Shown here in pieces: positions 33,324 through 45,480 of a stretch of 64,000 nt of DNA (its first letter is position 1; the number at the start of each line of letters is the position of its first letter). Below the pieces are notes generated by a model that had not been told where the DNA came from, ran no database searches, and saw only the letters and a list, made by a program, of their open reading frames with translations. Made by a program: the position numbers and the translations under genes. This DNA comes from Cycas panzhihuaensis (Eukaryota; Cycadophyta), in the NCBI GenBank assembly GCA_023213395.1, contig CM041465.1, positions 116,815,741 through 116,879,740 of the forward strand, in the 5' to 3' direction.

Positions 33324-33698
33324 CTATTAGTGAAGCCTCCCTTAGCTTCACTTTTTAGCTCAAAGATAGTCCATCAACTTATCCTCTCCCTCATCTACTC
33401 ACACTTCTAGCTACTCAGGGTTTGTGTGTGAGTCTTTTCTCTTTTTTTGTTAGGGCTTATTCCACTCATTTCCCTCTTCACAAGAAGAGGTGTGCCCTCA
33501 CCTTTGTCTCTCTTCCTTAGCCATCCAAGATGGTAGGGCCCTTTTGGAGGTTACTTGGTCAACTGAGGAGATCTCTCTTTGCCCCAAGCTTTGAATCAAG
33601 GAGGTGTTACCCTTATAGATCCTTTGCCATGGAGTTGTCAATTGCCTTGGCCCGATCTCTCCCAAAATCTAGTGACCCCCTAGAGGTGTGATTCTTGT
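33324..33698 (+). mobile_element. GY0: gypsy-type LTR, right part
   Basis: This continues the LTR cut at 2607. 'TTAGCCATCCAAGATGG' and 'GAGGTTACTTGGTCAACTGA' (about 33520-33565) align with the corresponding part of the GY1 LTR (33052-33105), and it ends GTGATTCTTGTCA, like the GY1 end. After 33698 the sequence turns AT-rich with no primer site, so this end faces non-element DNA. Confidence 0.65.
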
Positions 33699-34709
33699 CA
33701 TGTTTTATATAGAATGGAAAATATGACTTTCTACATAAAATATGATCAGTCATATTTTTGGTAATAAAAACAATATGATAAAAAAATTAATAAATAGACT
33801 TTGAGAAAACTTAGAGTATTATAAAAAATTAAAGTAAGAAAGCTTCATCAAAGAGAAAGCATAGTCTAAAAGAAATGATAAATTAAACACAGGCCCAAAA
33901 ACATAAAAGAAATTATAACCAAAGTACAAGAATTAAGAGGAAAGACAAGAATGAATAGGTGTTTCAAAGGAGAAAGTGGATTGAAATGGATTAGGAAAAA
34001 CTTCTGATGCTATAGTTTCATTCATTGACATATGGAAGATATAAGATACACTCAACATCATCTAAAGATCAATCATTCCTAAAGCTACATATCACCAAAA
34101 TCATATAAAACTAAGTAAACATATCTCATTATATCTCTTCAACATAAAATATAGTTTCATTTATAAGCAATACACCTATGATCAAATAAAGAAAATTATA
34201 AAAATATACAAGAGTTAATCAAGGGCTAGATTTTGGTAAAACACCTCCTTTTACTGATCAAATTACAAGTTGATTAAATTCATTCGATCATTCATTAATA
34301 GTTATAGGCAAAAATCTAATCAATGGATAAATTGTAAACTATAGAGATCAAATGATAAAATATTGATCAAATCAATTAATTTCCTCTAGATTTTCTTAGG
34401 TGGCCTGCACCATAACCCTGTGATGATGAATTCAATAAGCATCCAAGTTGATTCCTTCTTTTAAGGGTAATTTAGCTATGGACAATGATTTCTAAACTTA
34501 AAGAATAGTAGCTTAATCTTGATAGAGTAATCTTTATGGGAATAAGCTCAAGAATACCAATAAAATTAGGAATGGCTTCCCCATTGATGAAAATATCCTC
34601 TCCATAAGACTTAGTTTATGAATTGTATTAAATACAGACCAAGTAATATAAATCACACTCCAAGTAGCAACATTAGCTTAAGATTCTACATCCAAATGCA
34701 AAGAAATGC
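33699..34709. other. AT-rich region without recognised genes
   Basis: It contains neither a convincing reading frame nor a repeat that I recognise. Before GY3 inserted it was joined to 44762 onward. A minus-strand frame from there (see 44762-45480) may have extended a short way into it. Confidence 0.5.
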
Positions 34710-34714
34710 CTCAT
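34710..34714. repeat. Target-site duplication of GY3, left copy
   Basis: CTCAT, identical to 44757-44761, directly before the TGAAACGC start of the left LTR. Confidence 0.95.
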
Positions 34715-37229
34715 TGAAACGCTCTCCACGGGGCAATGATCCAACGCCTAGCGGGAAGGACACAAAACCACAGGGCTAATAGGCTAAAGAACGAGGATCA
34801 TACCTCGCGGACGCCCGCGGCGCCGGAGCGCTGCACGGATCGCAAGGTGCCCGGTTGCTTCTGTGTATCCGCAGTAAGGCGAGACCTCCTACCCTTCGGA
34901 TGGCCGGAAGGGGAAAAGGAATTCGACGCCGCTACTTCTCAAGGCAATGAGAAAGCGGCGAAGGGGCAACCACCGAACGTGTCACGTAAAATATATGCAA
35001 GAGCGGCTAAGGAGGGATCGGCCACAGGATCTCAAATACCATAATACGCGGGTATAGCAAAGAAATGTACAAGTAAAGTAAATGCAGAGTAAAAAGCAAG
35101 TACAAACTAAATAGTTATTTCTTCCCTTTTTCTTATGTTCTTTAACTACTAAAGCAAGTGTAAAGGAACGTAAGAGCACGAAAAAGAGTATGGAAGGTGA
35201 GCGAGAATACCGGATCCGTGGCCGAGACGCAGTGTGTTCGCACGCTGCGCTTCCTCCCGTCGTCCTTCTCAGATGCGACGCTTGCAAGCGTGATGGGGAT
35301 CACTTACCTCCCCGAAAGCAAATAAACACTAACTAAACCAAACGATAGAAAAGAAAGCTCAAAGCGACATAAACAAAAGGGAGAACGTACCAAACAAGCG
35401 CCGACCCAAGAATGAGTCGACCCTATGCGCCTTTGTTCAACGCCCCGCAAGCAAATAAGGTAATACCTTCCTCTCGAGAGAGAGGCTACGAGATACAAAA
35501 AGGTATGTATATATGTGCCGCAAGTAAAATAAACTAAGCTAGGAAGATACGGTTAGGCACTAACATGCAATGAAAGGAAACGAAGTCACACGACACATAT
35601 GCAATCGACATACACCACCAACGCACCAAGCGGGATCGAGTGTAGCCTCGGGATGGCTAACTCACCCACCTAGAGGTCTCCACAGGATATAAGGGAAGCG
35701 ATGCTAGCATGTAACAGACGGTCGTGTAGCAACGGATAGCCTATACCAAGACGGTATTCAAACCGACTCCAAAGCTTCTCTAGCCCCGCTTCCTAAGCAA
35801 AAGTGAGATAAAGGGGAGAGGATAAGGGACGGAACCCTTGGGGAGTAGGACTAAGATCGGGGACTAACCCCACTTATCTCCCTCTAACCCTCGTGTAACC
35901 CTTTATGCGGCTTGCCCAAGAAATGGCGAAAGAGAAGGGTTGGAGGAAAAGGATGGGTTTAGGGGGCAAGTGAGAAACTAGGCCTAGCCTAGGGCAACAC
36001 TCCAATGGGCCACAACCGCTACTATTATTTGCATCAAATGATCAAGGGAAACTCAAGGAAATACATGCACAAAGAGAGGAAAAGATTTGCAAGTAAGCAA
36101 TGAAGAAATAAGCAAAAAGCACTTAACAAGGGACACCAAATACCTCCAATGATGAGAAATGAGAGCATGTGGGTCCTTGGAAGCTTGGTGCCGTCCAACC
36201 AATGCCTATGAGGTGTTGTTGCATGTCCCTTGCAAGAGAATAAGGTAGTGGAACCTCATGCAAGTCAAAAACTTGGAAATGGCTCCTTGCGATGGTCTTT
36301 CTTGGTGAAAAATCCTCTTGAAAGCCTTGAGAATGTATGAAGAGGAAGAGTGCTTAGAACGGAGTTCGTGAGGGGGCAAAGAATGGCCCCGCAACTCCAA
36401 AGAATAGCAGACCTTTGTACCTCCGATCCACAAATTGTAGGAGGATGTCTCTTATCCTGCTTTTGTTCTTTGTCTCTTTGTGAAAAATGCTCTAGGAAAG
36501 TTGAAAAGTGAGGTGAATAATGAAGCCAATGACATAAAAAATGGTTTTTATGTCTTGAGTGAAGCAAGTGAACGCTGGGGCCCCAGGCGCCCAACTGTTG
36601 GGAGCCACGCCAGATTCGCGAAAAATCGCGCCACCGCCGTGGTTTCTCTTTTTAAATTTTAAACAACAGACCACGATAAACTTAGCGCATCGCTTAAGTT
36701 TATCGCAGACGACCGGTACCGCCTCGAACTCCGCAGCATCGCTTAATTTATCATGCAGACGGAACCGAAACCCAAAAATGAAAATTAAAGTAAGAAATCG
36801 TTTTTAAGGTAAAATCATAAATTAAACTCAAAATACATTAGTCAAGAGCCTTTAGGTCATGGGCATGTACTCAAACGGCAAAAAGACCTAACTAAGGGTT
36901 AAACCAGCTTAGAAAGGGTTTGCAACATAAGCAGACGCCAGAACACGCATAAACAGCCTACGAAAGCATCCCGAAAGACCATGGAGACGCTGTGGGTGGT
37001 TGTACGCCATACGGTGTCGATTCACGATGAATGCCCTCACCGTGAGTCGTCATAGGCTAAAGGTGCCGTTAGCACATGCATAATGAACAAGCAATCAAAC
37101 AGTGCATACGGACAGTACATGTCAATCAAACCATTCCCACCATCGCAACGATCATAAGTAAGCAAAGTAAAGGCATATACCGACAAACACAGGTCGATGT
37201 GTCGCAAGTCCATTCCCGATACCGGAACA
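34715..37229 (-). repeat. GY3 3' LTR (left copy)
   Basis: 2515 bp, on the plus strand TGAAACGCTC...CCGGAACA. It pairs with 42229-44756. The element-sense splice-donor-like site AGGTAAGT lies at 35302-35309 (reverse). Confidence 0.9.
35302..35309 (-). promoter_or_regulatory. Consensus 5' splice-donor-like site in GY3 3' LTR
   Basis: The minus strand reads AG/GTAAGT inside GGGGAGGTAAGTGATCCCC, a perfect match to the splice-donor consensus, at the place where the other families have AAG/GTAAGG. The copy in the 5' LTR is at 42814-42821. Confidence 0.5.
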
Positions 37230-38027
37230 TCGCCTCGCGCAGAGCCTCACCGCTGAGAGCGTAATGTGATGGCGAATGTCACAACCAAGAAACATGAGTA
37301 GCACATGCATATATATATAAACAATAAAGAGCAAAGACGTGGTCCAAGGGTGCGGGCAAGTGTCGTGGCGAACGCGTGGACAAGGGCGGCAGAGACGAGG
37401 ACAACGAGGGGTCGCCACGCCGTGCCTAAACATCGAGCGGAAATCAAGTAAGCAAGAAGGACGGATGCCCTGCTACTAAGGTGCAATATGAAGTAGCAGG
37501 CATCCAAAGAAACAGGCAAGCGCATCTAACTAACCAAAGAACTAGAGACTTGGGCACGGGCCGCTGCACAAGCCCACATGAAATGGTGTGTATCATGTAT
37601 GATAGAGGTAGCATGTATGATTTATTTTGGTAAATGGATATTTTTGTATGTTGTAAATGTTTATATGTCAGTAAATATTTGTTTGTTTTAGAAATGCAAA
37701 TGTGTAGATATGCAGATTTTTTGTTGTAGATATCTTATTGAAAGTGTGCAGGTGTTTCCTTCCATGTATGGCCATATGTCTATCAGAGCACACACATCCA
37801 CCGTGAGTAGAGGCGATCGAGAGGTGTGAGGTTAGAGGATGGGCGACATACATGTCCACGAGGGAGCATAGCGAATGTGCAAAGGAAACGACAAGCATGG
37901 AAAAGGGGAGTAACGATACTCCACTGGCCGCCTCTAATTTGGGAGTGCCCAAAATAGGAAGACAGAGGTTCCCAAGAGCTCACTTGAACGCGTTCATGGG
38001 GAACCGGAAGCTTAAATCGAAGAAAAT
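37230..38027 (-). other. GY3 3' internal region, non-coding
   Basis: It is collinear with GY2 15451-15640 and with the last part before its 3' LTR ('GTCGTGGCGAACGCGTGGA' near 37365 matches GY2 near 16660 in reverse). The aRNH domain that lies between these parts in GY1 and GY2 is missing. I see no gene. Confidence 0.5.
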
Positions 38028-38445
38028 CCACCTTAAATTGCCATTCAACCCGCAGCTAGGAGGAATGGGGACAATCTAAGATGGTAGTTTAGGCTCGCTT
38101 TGAGAAGAATCCATCTTAAATTGCCATCCAACCCGTGGTTGGGAGGAATGGGGACAATTTAAAATGGTAGTTTAGGCTCGTTTCGGAGCACGGATCCATC
38201 TTAAATTGCCATTCCACCCGTGGTTGGGAGGAATGGGAACAATTTAAAATGGTAGTTTAGGCTCGTTTCGGAGCAAGAATCCATCTCAAATTGCCATTCC
38301 ACCCGTGGTCGGGAGGAATGGGAACAATTTAAAATGGTAGTTTAGGCTCGTTTCGGAGCACGGGCCCATCTTAAACTGCCATTCCACCCGTGGTTGGGAG
38401 GAATGGGAACAATTTAAAATGGTAGTTTAGGCTCGCTTTGAGCAC
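38028..38445 (-). repeat. GY3 five tandem copies of the conserved hairpin (~85-bp unit)
   Basis: There are five units spaced 83, 85, 85 and 85 bp. Each holds an inverted repeat: left arm CCATCTTAAATTGCCATTCC and right arm GGAATGGGAACAATTTAAAA followed by TGG, which pair almost fully with a three-base bulge, then a linker GTAGTTTAGGCTCGTTTCGG. GY1, GY2 and GY4 each have a single copy at the same place. The first unit (38028-38112) is the most divergent. Confidence 0.9.
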
Positions 38446-39002
38446 GAGGAGAGGAAGAGGTGCCTAGACCCCATAAAGGTAGGGGTAGTCACACGCAGGG
38501 TAGGAGATAGGTGACGAAGAGTAGGTCCAGTATCGCTAGGTCTACCAGTAAACTTGCTATGGTCGGAACCAGATGAGTGCAACGGACCTGGCACGCGATG
38601 GATCGCGTGGCAAGGTTGCATCCGAGTAGGAGTGGCTCTAGTCCGAGGTAAGGATCTAGAACGTGAAGAAGAAGTGCCTCTATGAGTGGCTCGCCGACGT
38701 GGGCGCCTACGTGAAACCGCTCGGGGAGGCCGAGGAGGTAAAATAAATGGCCGGTTTAAGACCAGCGGCTCGGGAGCCAATGTAGAATGAGGAAGAGCGG
38801 GAATATCCGATCGAGATATTCCCCTAGGTGCTCGCGAAACCAGGGTGACACGCCGAGGAGAGGGCCCATAACCCTCGCCATCCGAATCAAAATCACTCAT
38901 GGCGCTTAAATAATCAGAACCACCTACGCCAATAGGGGCAACCCTAACTAGGTTTGGCTCATGACATCGCATAGGACTCGACCGATGAAGGTGGCCTCTC
39001 AA
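38427..39002 (-). pseudogene. GY3 acidic/basic tail after the protease
   Basis: This is the longest open stretch of GY3 (191 codons). It has an acidic part 'MSDFDSDGEGYGPSPRRVTL', then proline-rich sequence, then a strongly basic part ('RRRPRRRATHRGTSSSRSRS'), and ends next to the hairpin array. It aligns with GY1 24800-25345, and the Arg/Ser patch is better preserved here. A role in RNA binding or nuclear entry is possible but unproven. It is open only as a fragment: frameshifts separate it from the protease. Confidence 0.65.
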
Positions 39003-39189
39003 ACAAAGGTCCCACTAAGGGGTAACCTCCTCAGGATCGCTATCTTCATCATCGAAACACCGGGCAGCCGGATGAGAGGTGTGAGACTAAGATTGGCTCA
39101 CGGGCGACAACTTTAACTTGTCCTTCATGGACAAATTTAAGTTGCCCATCGCGTGGAGCGATTGCTCCCATCCGTCGAGCCATGGTCGG

Positions 39190-39470
39190 CCCAACAAGAG
39201 GTTGTACTCCACATCGACGTCGAGTACGGCAACTTCGACAGAAACGGCTTTTCCTCCTAAGGTGAGGGATAGGAGATCGCCTCAGAGGGGACTTCGGGCC
39301 CCATCATACCCTTGGCATTTCCAAGGACAGACTCAAGAGCTACTATGCCTAGCCTCCTTGAGCATACGCACAAAGATAAGATTAACCGAGGAGCCATTAT
39401 CTACGATGGTCCTCTTTACGATACAATCGAGTGTCAATGGTAATGACGAACCGTAATGCAAAAAGCTTCT
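39190..39470 (-). pseudogene. GY3 aspartic protease
   Basis: On the minus strand 'TIVDNGSSVNLIFVRMLKEA' (active site at 39381-39405) shows D-N-G-S, a retropepsin-like active site with Asn at the second position. 'VAVLDVDVEYNLLLG' and 'GQLKFVHEGQVKVV'-like segments follow, in broken frames (39115-39240). The related GY1 has D-N-S, and GY2 has D-S-G. Confidence 0.7.
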
Positions 39471-39842
39471 CCCGCTTTGCCGGGAGATGGGAGATCTCTA
39501 GGATCAAATGAGATGACAGTGGCCCATGGGAGGTAGCACCTATCGCATGGATGGAAGCGCCTTGTTGGCCAAGAGCTTCAAGAAGAAGAGCACGTTGCTC
39601 GTGGCTTCTCAAGACGTCCATCAAGGACATTCCCGCAATGACAGATAGAGCTCGTCAACAATAGAAAAGGGTTTACCCTTCCCCGTGGTTGGGTAAGCGC
39701 CTTCTAAAGTCGAATCGACCGGGCTGACGGAATGGTCTTGGGAAGCGCAGGAATCTCCTGAGGAACGGCCCTGGGAAGAGGATCAAGGCGAGATGTGGAT
39801 GAAGAGGCACCTGCTGTTCTTTAGCGCCTTTTGGGACCCAAG

Positions 39843-41370
39843 TTAAGGCATATAACTGAGTGGTCTCAAGCAATTGGACAACCTTCTTTCCCTTATAGCG
39901 GACCGAAGGTGATGGAGCACGGCCGTGGGAGCGCAAGGAAGATGACCTTCACGCACCCTTCCCTCTACCATGCGAAGGGCGAGGATCGGAGATCTATCCC
40001 GATTCTCGACCGTATCTTTGTTGAACATCGCGACCACGCTCCCCATGTTTGGGAAACGGGTCTCTATAAACAGTCGATCGAGGTTAGGTCTCGATGCTCG
40101 CTGGGGACGAGTCGCGGGCGCCGTGCCCAACGCCGCATCGTCATGGAAACACTCCGTGGATGGAACACCAACTCTTCTCAAGGGGAGGATCGGCCTCCTG
40201 CTTGAGAAGATCGGGTGTTGCCCCTTTGGGGGTGCCGCACGGAAGTCTGGCCGGATTGCCCATGAGGGGTAGGTGATGAAGGAGGTTGGAGTTTTAACTC
40301 TTCATCGTGCGCTCGAATGAGCGAATGGCGAGGTAAGGATCTAGGGTCCTCTCGGATGAGAGGTGGACCTAGGGCCGCGAAGGTGTGGTCTCCTTCGCCG
40401 GAGGAGGCGCCAGCGGCGTTGCGAGGGCCTCAGGAGGTTTCTTGAGTCCCGCCTCGGATCTCAATAGCCTCCAAAGCTAAACACCTCGTGATGGCGAGTC
40501 GCATGTGGTTGCCCCATCTTGAGGACTTCCACATGCACCTCGGGCGCGTTGACAAAGAGATCCTCTTCAACTCCTCGTGCAATGTGGCCTTGGTGGAGTG
40601 AAGGAGGTCGTGAAAGCGCCGCACAAAGTCACGGCTCATCTCATCGTGACCTTGTTTGAGCGACAAAAGCGCCTTCATTCCGCTCTCGAATGGGCGCTTA
40701 CGTCAAAATAGTTGACGAACTCGCCCACTAGCCGGAATGAGGAGATCGAATGGGCCTAAGGCAGAGAACCACTTGAGGGCGCCGCCCGCAAGGATCGCGG
40801 AAGAGCTTCATCAAGATGTGGTCGAGGCCCAATAGTCAATGCACGCCATGGAAAAGTCAAGCACATGCTCGGTTGGGTCTCGCGACGAAGTCCCATCAAA
40901 TTTGGGGACTTCGTGAGGGTGAGGCGCAAGTTAGTCCTCAACGCCTCAACGGACAGAGGCGCCGACCCATAGTCCACGAAAGGACGTGTCCTTGCTCGGG
41001 CTAAGGGATCGACGACCCAAGAAGGAACGGATGGGGGTGTCGGTCCCATCCCTCCTCGAGGAAACACCCTCAGTGGAAGGGGGTCTGCGGTAGATGTTCT
41101 GAAAGGAGGCGCTCCCTCAGGCCGCCGCAGCAGCAGGAGTCGCTACCGGACGTCGAACAGGGGTGAGGGACCTGTTTTGCCCATATGGGCCACCCGTAGG
41201 TGGCGCGACCCCATATGGGTGCAACGGGTCCACCCATGTATGTGGAGGTGGTTTCCCTCGCCCCCCCAAGGTTGTGACGGTAGCCCTGGGGCACGTAAAG
41301 AGAAGGACCACCAACCGTTCTCGGACATACGAGGAGTGGGTCCTACATGGTCAAGCATGGCGCTAGCAGG
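39843..41370 (-). pseudogene. GY3 gag
   Basis: Minus-strand frames give the proline/glycine-rich N-terminal part (41100-41366, 'WVDPLHPYGVAPPTGG', also in GY2). The core start 'APLSVEALRTNLRLTL' follows at about 40930-40965, then 'MKALLSLKQGHDEMSRDFVR' (40630-40678) and 'LALEAIEIRGG' (about 40445-40480). The knuckle region 'ECFHDDA' is at about 40127-40170, with a frameshift before it. Frameshifts between these blocks mean no full Gag can be made. The core is closest to that of GY1. Confidence 0.75.
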
Positions 41371-42206
41371 CCTCGAGGCCTACTAGGAACGCTGCGCGCC
41401 ACGTTCGGCAGTGGCACGGCGCTTGGTTTGAGCAAGGCATACTAACCCCGAGTTGAGGGAAAGATGCGGCCATGTCCCGAGGAAGTGGGACCACGACTAG
41501 AATCCAAACGCAACACTCGCCTTAGAGCCGGTAGACACGGCAGATAGACGGTGTGCGGGCGACGATCAACCGTCAGTAGATGACGTGGGCATGGACGAGG
41601 AAGTCGCCACGCTATGTAGCATCTCTGTTAACCATCTAGGAGGCGGTTGGCGGCGAACTGCTCGAAAGTATTCGCCAAGCGCCTCGACCGCGTCGACGGG
41701 AGGGGTATCCTCATAGCCATACGAGGTCGAAGGGACTTCAGTAGGGGACCTCAGGCACCTCGTAAGGCTCGCCCGGTGGGGTGGCGGGTCTCACGAGTAG
41801 CCGGATCTTCCGCTGCATGAGTGGAAGGCTCAAAATCTTCGGGGTGGAAATGGTCATCAGGGTAATAGATGGAATCCTCGCCTCACGGTGGATTCCGAAG
41901 ACGAAGGGAACTCATGAGTTCTCAAGTCATGAGATGGTAGGCCCAATCGGACGGGTAACCTTCCATTGCAAACGGGCTCGACGATGGAATGAAACGCGAC
42001 GATTGGTCTTCTAACAACGGCAAGAAACCTCGCAAGCGGCGAGAAACGTCGCATGCAACGCCCGCGAGCGTTGTTAGAAAAGCGAAAAGGAAAAGGAATG
42101 TAAGCACTGCAAACCCGATGGGGGTTGCCCAACTCAAAACACAATATGCGTGCCTACCTAAAGGCACGAGTACCAACACGGCGGAAGCGATCTAGCTCCC
42201 TTTACC

Positions 42207-42228
42207 GGCAATCCCAAGATGGTCGCCA
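42207..42228 (-). other. GY3 primer-binding site
   Basis: The minus strand reads TGGCGACCATCTTGGGATTG directly after the LTR end. It is the clearest of the three related sites and resembles the tRNA-Arg-type sites of Tat/Ogre elements; the tRNA identity is inferred. Confidence 0.65.
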
Positions 42229-44756
42229 TGAAACGCCTCCACGGGCAATGATCCAACGCCTAGCGGAAGGACACAAAACCATGTGGCTAATAGGCTAAAG
42301 AACGAGGATCATACCGCGGACGTCTGCGGCGCCGGAGCGGTACGGATCGCAAGGTGCCTCGGTTGCTTCTGTGTAGCCGCAGTGGCGAGACCCTCCTACC
42401 CTTCGGATGGCCGGAAGGGGAAAAGGAATCGACGCCGCTACTTCTCAAGGCAATGAGAAAGCGCAAGGGGGGCAACCGAATCAACGTGTCACGTAAAATA
42501 TATGCAAGAGCGGCTAAGGAGGGATCGGCCACAGGATCTCAAATACCATAATACGCTGGTATAGCAAAGAAATGTACAAGTAAAGTAAATGCAGAGTAAA
42601 AGCAAGTACAAACTAAATAGTTATTTCTTCCCTTTTTCTTATGTTCTTTAACTACTAAAGCAAGTGTAAAGGAACGTAAGAGCACGAAAAAGAGTATGGA
42701 AGGTGAGCGGAGAATACCGATCCTGGTTGGGCCGAGACGCAGTGTTCGTCACCTGGTGCGCTTCCTCCCGCCGTCCTTCTCGTATGCGACGCTTGGTAAG
42801 CGTGATGGGGATCACTTACCTCCCGAAAGCAAATAAACACTAACTAAACCGAAACGATAGAAAAGAAAGCTCAAAGCGACATAAACAAAAGGGAGAACGT
42901 ACCAAACAAGCGCCGACCCAAGAATGAGTCGACCCTATGCGCCTTTGTTCAACGCCTCCCGCAAGCAAATAAGAATACCTTCCTCTCGAGAGAGAGGCTA
43001 CGAGATACAAAAAGGTATGTATATATGTGCCGCAAGTAAAATAAACTAAGCTAGGAAGATACGGTTAGGCACTAACATGCAATGAAAGGAAACGAAGTCA
43101 CACGACACATATGCAATCGACATACACCACCAACGCACCAAACGGGATTGAGTGTAGCCTCTGGATGGCTAACTCACCCACGAGAGGTCTCCACAGGATA
43201 TAAGGGAAGCGATGCTAGCATGTAACAGGACGGGTCGTGTAGCAACGGATAGCCTATACCAAGACGGGTATTCAAACCGACTCTCCAAAGCTTCTCTAGC
43301 CCCGTTTCCTGAGCAAAAGCGGGAGATAAAAGGGGAGAGGATAAGGGACGGAACCCTTGGGGAGTAGGACGGCACTGGGGGACGGAACCCCGCCTATCTC
43401 CCTCTAACCCTCGTGTAACCCTTTATGCCGGCTTGCCCAAGAAATGGCGAAAGAGAAGGGTTGGAGGAAAAGGATGGGTTTAGGGGGGCAAGTGAGAAAC
43501 TAGGCCTAGCCTAGGGCAACACTCCAATGGGCCACAACCGCTACGATTATTTGCATCAAATGATCAAGGGAAACTCAAGGAAATACATGCACAAAGAGAG
43601 GAAAAGATTTGCAAGTAAGCAATGAAGAAATAAGCAAAAAAGCACTTAACAAGGGACACCAAATACCTCCAATGATGAGAAATGAGAGCATGTGGGTCCT
43701 TGGAAGCTTGGTGCAATGGTCCAACCAATGCCTATGAGGTGTTGTTGCATGTCCCCTGCAAGAGAATAAGGTAGTGGAACCTCATGCAAGTCAAAAGCTT
43801 GGAAATGGCTCCTTGCGATGGTCTTTCTTGGTGAAAAATCCTCTTGAAAGCCTTGAGAATGTATGAAGAGGAAGAGTGCTTAGAACGGAGTTAGAGGGGG
43901 CAAGAATGGCTGCAACTCCAAAGAATAGCAGCCCTTTGTACCTCTGATCCACAGCTGTAGGAGGATGTCTCTTATCCCTGTTTTTGTTCTTTGTCTCTTT
44001 GTGAAAAATGCTCTAGGAAAGTTGAAAAGTGAGGTGAATAATGAAGCCAATGACATAAAAAATGGTTTTTATGTCTTGAGTGAAGCAAGTGAACGTTGGG
44101 GCCCCGCGCCCAACTGTTAGAGCCACGCCACAGATTCGCGAAAAATCGCGCCATCGCGTGGTTTCTCTTTTTAAATTTTAAACAGTGATCTGCGATAAAC
44201 TTAGCATCGCTTAAGTTTATCATGCAGACGACCGGTACCGCCCGAACTCCGCTGCATCGCTTAATTTATCATGCAGACGGAACAAAACCCAAAAAATGTA
44301 AAATTAAAGTAAGAAATCGTTTTTAAGGTAAAATCATAAATTAAACTCAAAATACATTAGTCAAGAGCGACTTTAGGTCATGGGCATGTACTCAAACGGC
44401 AAAAGACCTAACTAAGGGTTAAACCAGCTTAGAAAGGGTTTGCAACATAAGCGACGCAGAACACGCATAAACAAAGCCTACGAAAGCATCCCAAGACCAT
44501 GGAGACGTCGTGGGTGGTTGTACGCCATACGGTGTCGATTCACGATGAATGCCCCTACCGTGAGTCGTCATAGGCTAAAAGGTGCCGTTAGGCACATGCA
44601 TAATGAACAAGCAATCAAACAGGTGCATACGGACAGGCACATGTCAATCAAACCATTCCCACCATCGCAACGATCATAAGTAAGCAAAGTAAAGGCATAT
44701 ACCTGCACAAACCTGTGTCGATGTGTCGCAAGTCCATTCCCGATAGCCGGGAAACA
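42229..44756 (-). repeat. GY3 5' LTR (right copy)
   Basis: 2528 bp, on the plus strand TGAAACGCCTC...CCGGGAAACA; on the minus strand it starts TGTTTCCCGG. The splice-donor-like AGGTAAGT is at 42814-42821 (reverse). Confidence 0.9.
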
Positions 44757-44761
44757 CTCAT
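44757..44761. repeat. Target-site duplication of GY3, right copy
   Basis: CTCAT, identical to 34710-34714. Confidence 0.95.
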
Positions 44762-45480
44762 CAACACAGAATAGATAGCTCTCTAGGCTTCTCACATGCT
44801 TCTTGAATAGTTGGTAGTGTAGTAACAAGCTTATCGTATGAGATGATAGACGCAAGAGCTTCCATGATGAGTAACCAATGTTTACAATTGTATCCTTCAA
44901 TTAAATCCTTTGAGGTTTCCACTCCAATTGTTATTGCTTGAATGCCTTTATGGTACAAAGAAACTCACATAAATTATTTCTTAAACCCTACAATAAATGC
45001 ATGTAAATCAGACCTTGACATCGTGAGGTATGAACCATTGGAAACAATCCTAACTCACCCTTAATCAATGGGCCACCAAAATGTAACAAATAGTTGACTT
45101 CAACCATACCATATATGCAAATTCCTAGACTTATATGCTTATAGAGGGATCCCCTAAGATAATCATCTTTAGAGCTTTTTAGAAACCCATAAGTTTCTCT
45201 CATTGTCAAACATTACATGCTATTTCTCTGGCTTGAGCATCCTATCCCACTTCTTAGGGCCGTGGACTTTAAACTCGGGTGAAATCAATGGTGACATTGA
45301 TTAGAGACTTCACAGTTTTCCTTTTTAAGGTATCAAGGACAATTTTAACAAGTACCTCTACCATGTCTCTCTCTAAAAAATGTGGGTGATTTATTTTGAG
45401 ACCCCTCTCATGCCTAAAACCCCTTTGAAAGACCAAATTATTTGGTACATCAATACTAACTAGGCATTTAATCTTCATGT
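44762..45480 (-). pseudogene. Unidentified decayed reading frame
   Basis: Three consecutive minus-strand open stretches (45478-45269, 45209-44988, 44958-44762) have no overlapping better plus-strand frame and look like one broken gene. Examples are 'FQRGFRHERGLKINHPHFLE', 'LRGSLYKHISLGICIYGMVE' and 'LATLPTIQEACEKPR'-like text near 44770-44830. I do not recognise the family. GY3 inserted at its downstream side. It may be a host-gene fragment or an unlisted mobile element. Confidence 0.35.

Larger units (their letters stand above)
34715..44756 (-). mobile_element. GY3: non-autonomous Ty3/gypsy retrotransposon, minus strand
   Basis: It spans 10,042 bp with LTRs of 2515 and 2528 bp and perfect duplications CTCAT. 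On the minus strand it has the primer site (42207-42228), gag, a protease with a D-N-G motif, a basic Ser/Arg-rich tail, five tandem hairpins (38028-38445) and a short 3' region. There is no RT, RNase H, aRNH or integrase. High CpG content and a perfect duplication suggest that it is young. Its LTR is mostly unlike that of GY2, although the termini, primer site, gag, hairpin and splice-donor-like block are related. It shares its coding layout with GY1. Confidence 0.9.

Noticed and set aside
38028-38445. Regularly spaced repeats resembling a CRISPR array
   Set aside because: The unit is about 85 bp with no unique spacers, in a plant retrotransposon; it is a tandem hairpin repeat.
38427-39002. 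Arg-rich 191-codon frame as an independent host gene (SR-like splicing factor)
   Set aside because: It aligns with the tail after the GY1 protease at the same position, so it is part of the element's polyprotein.
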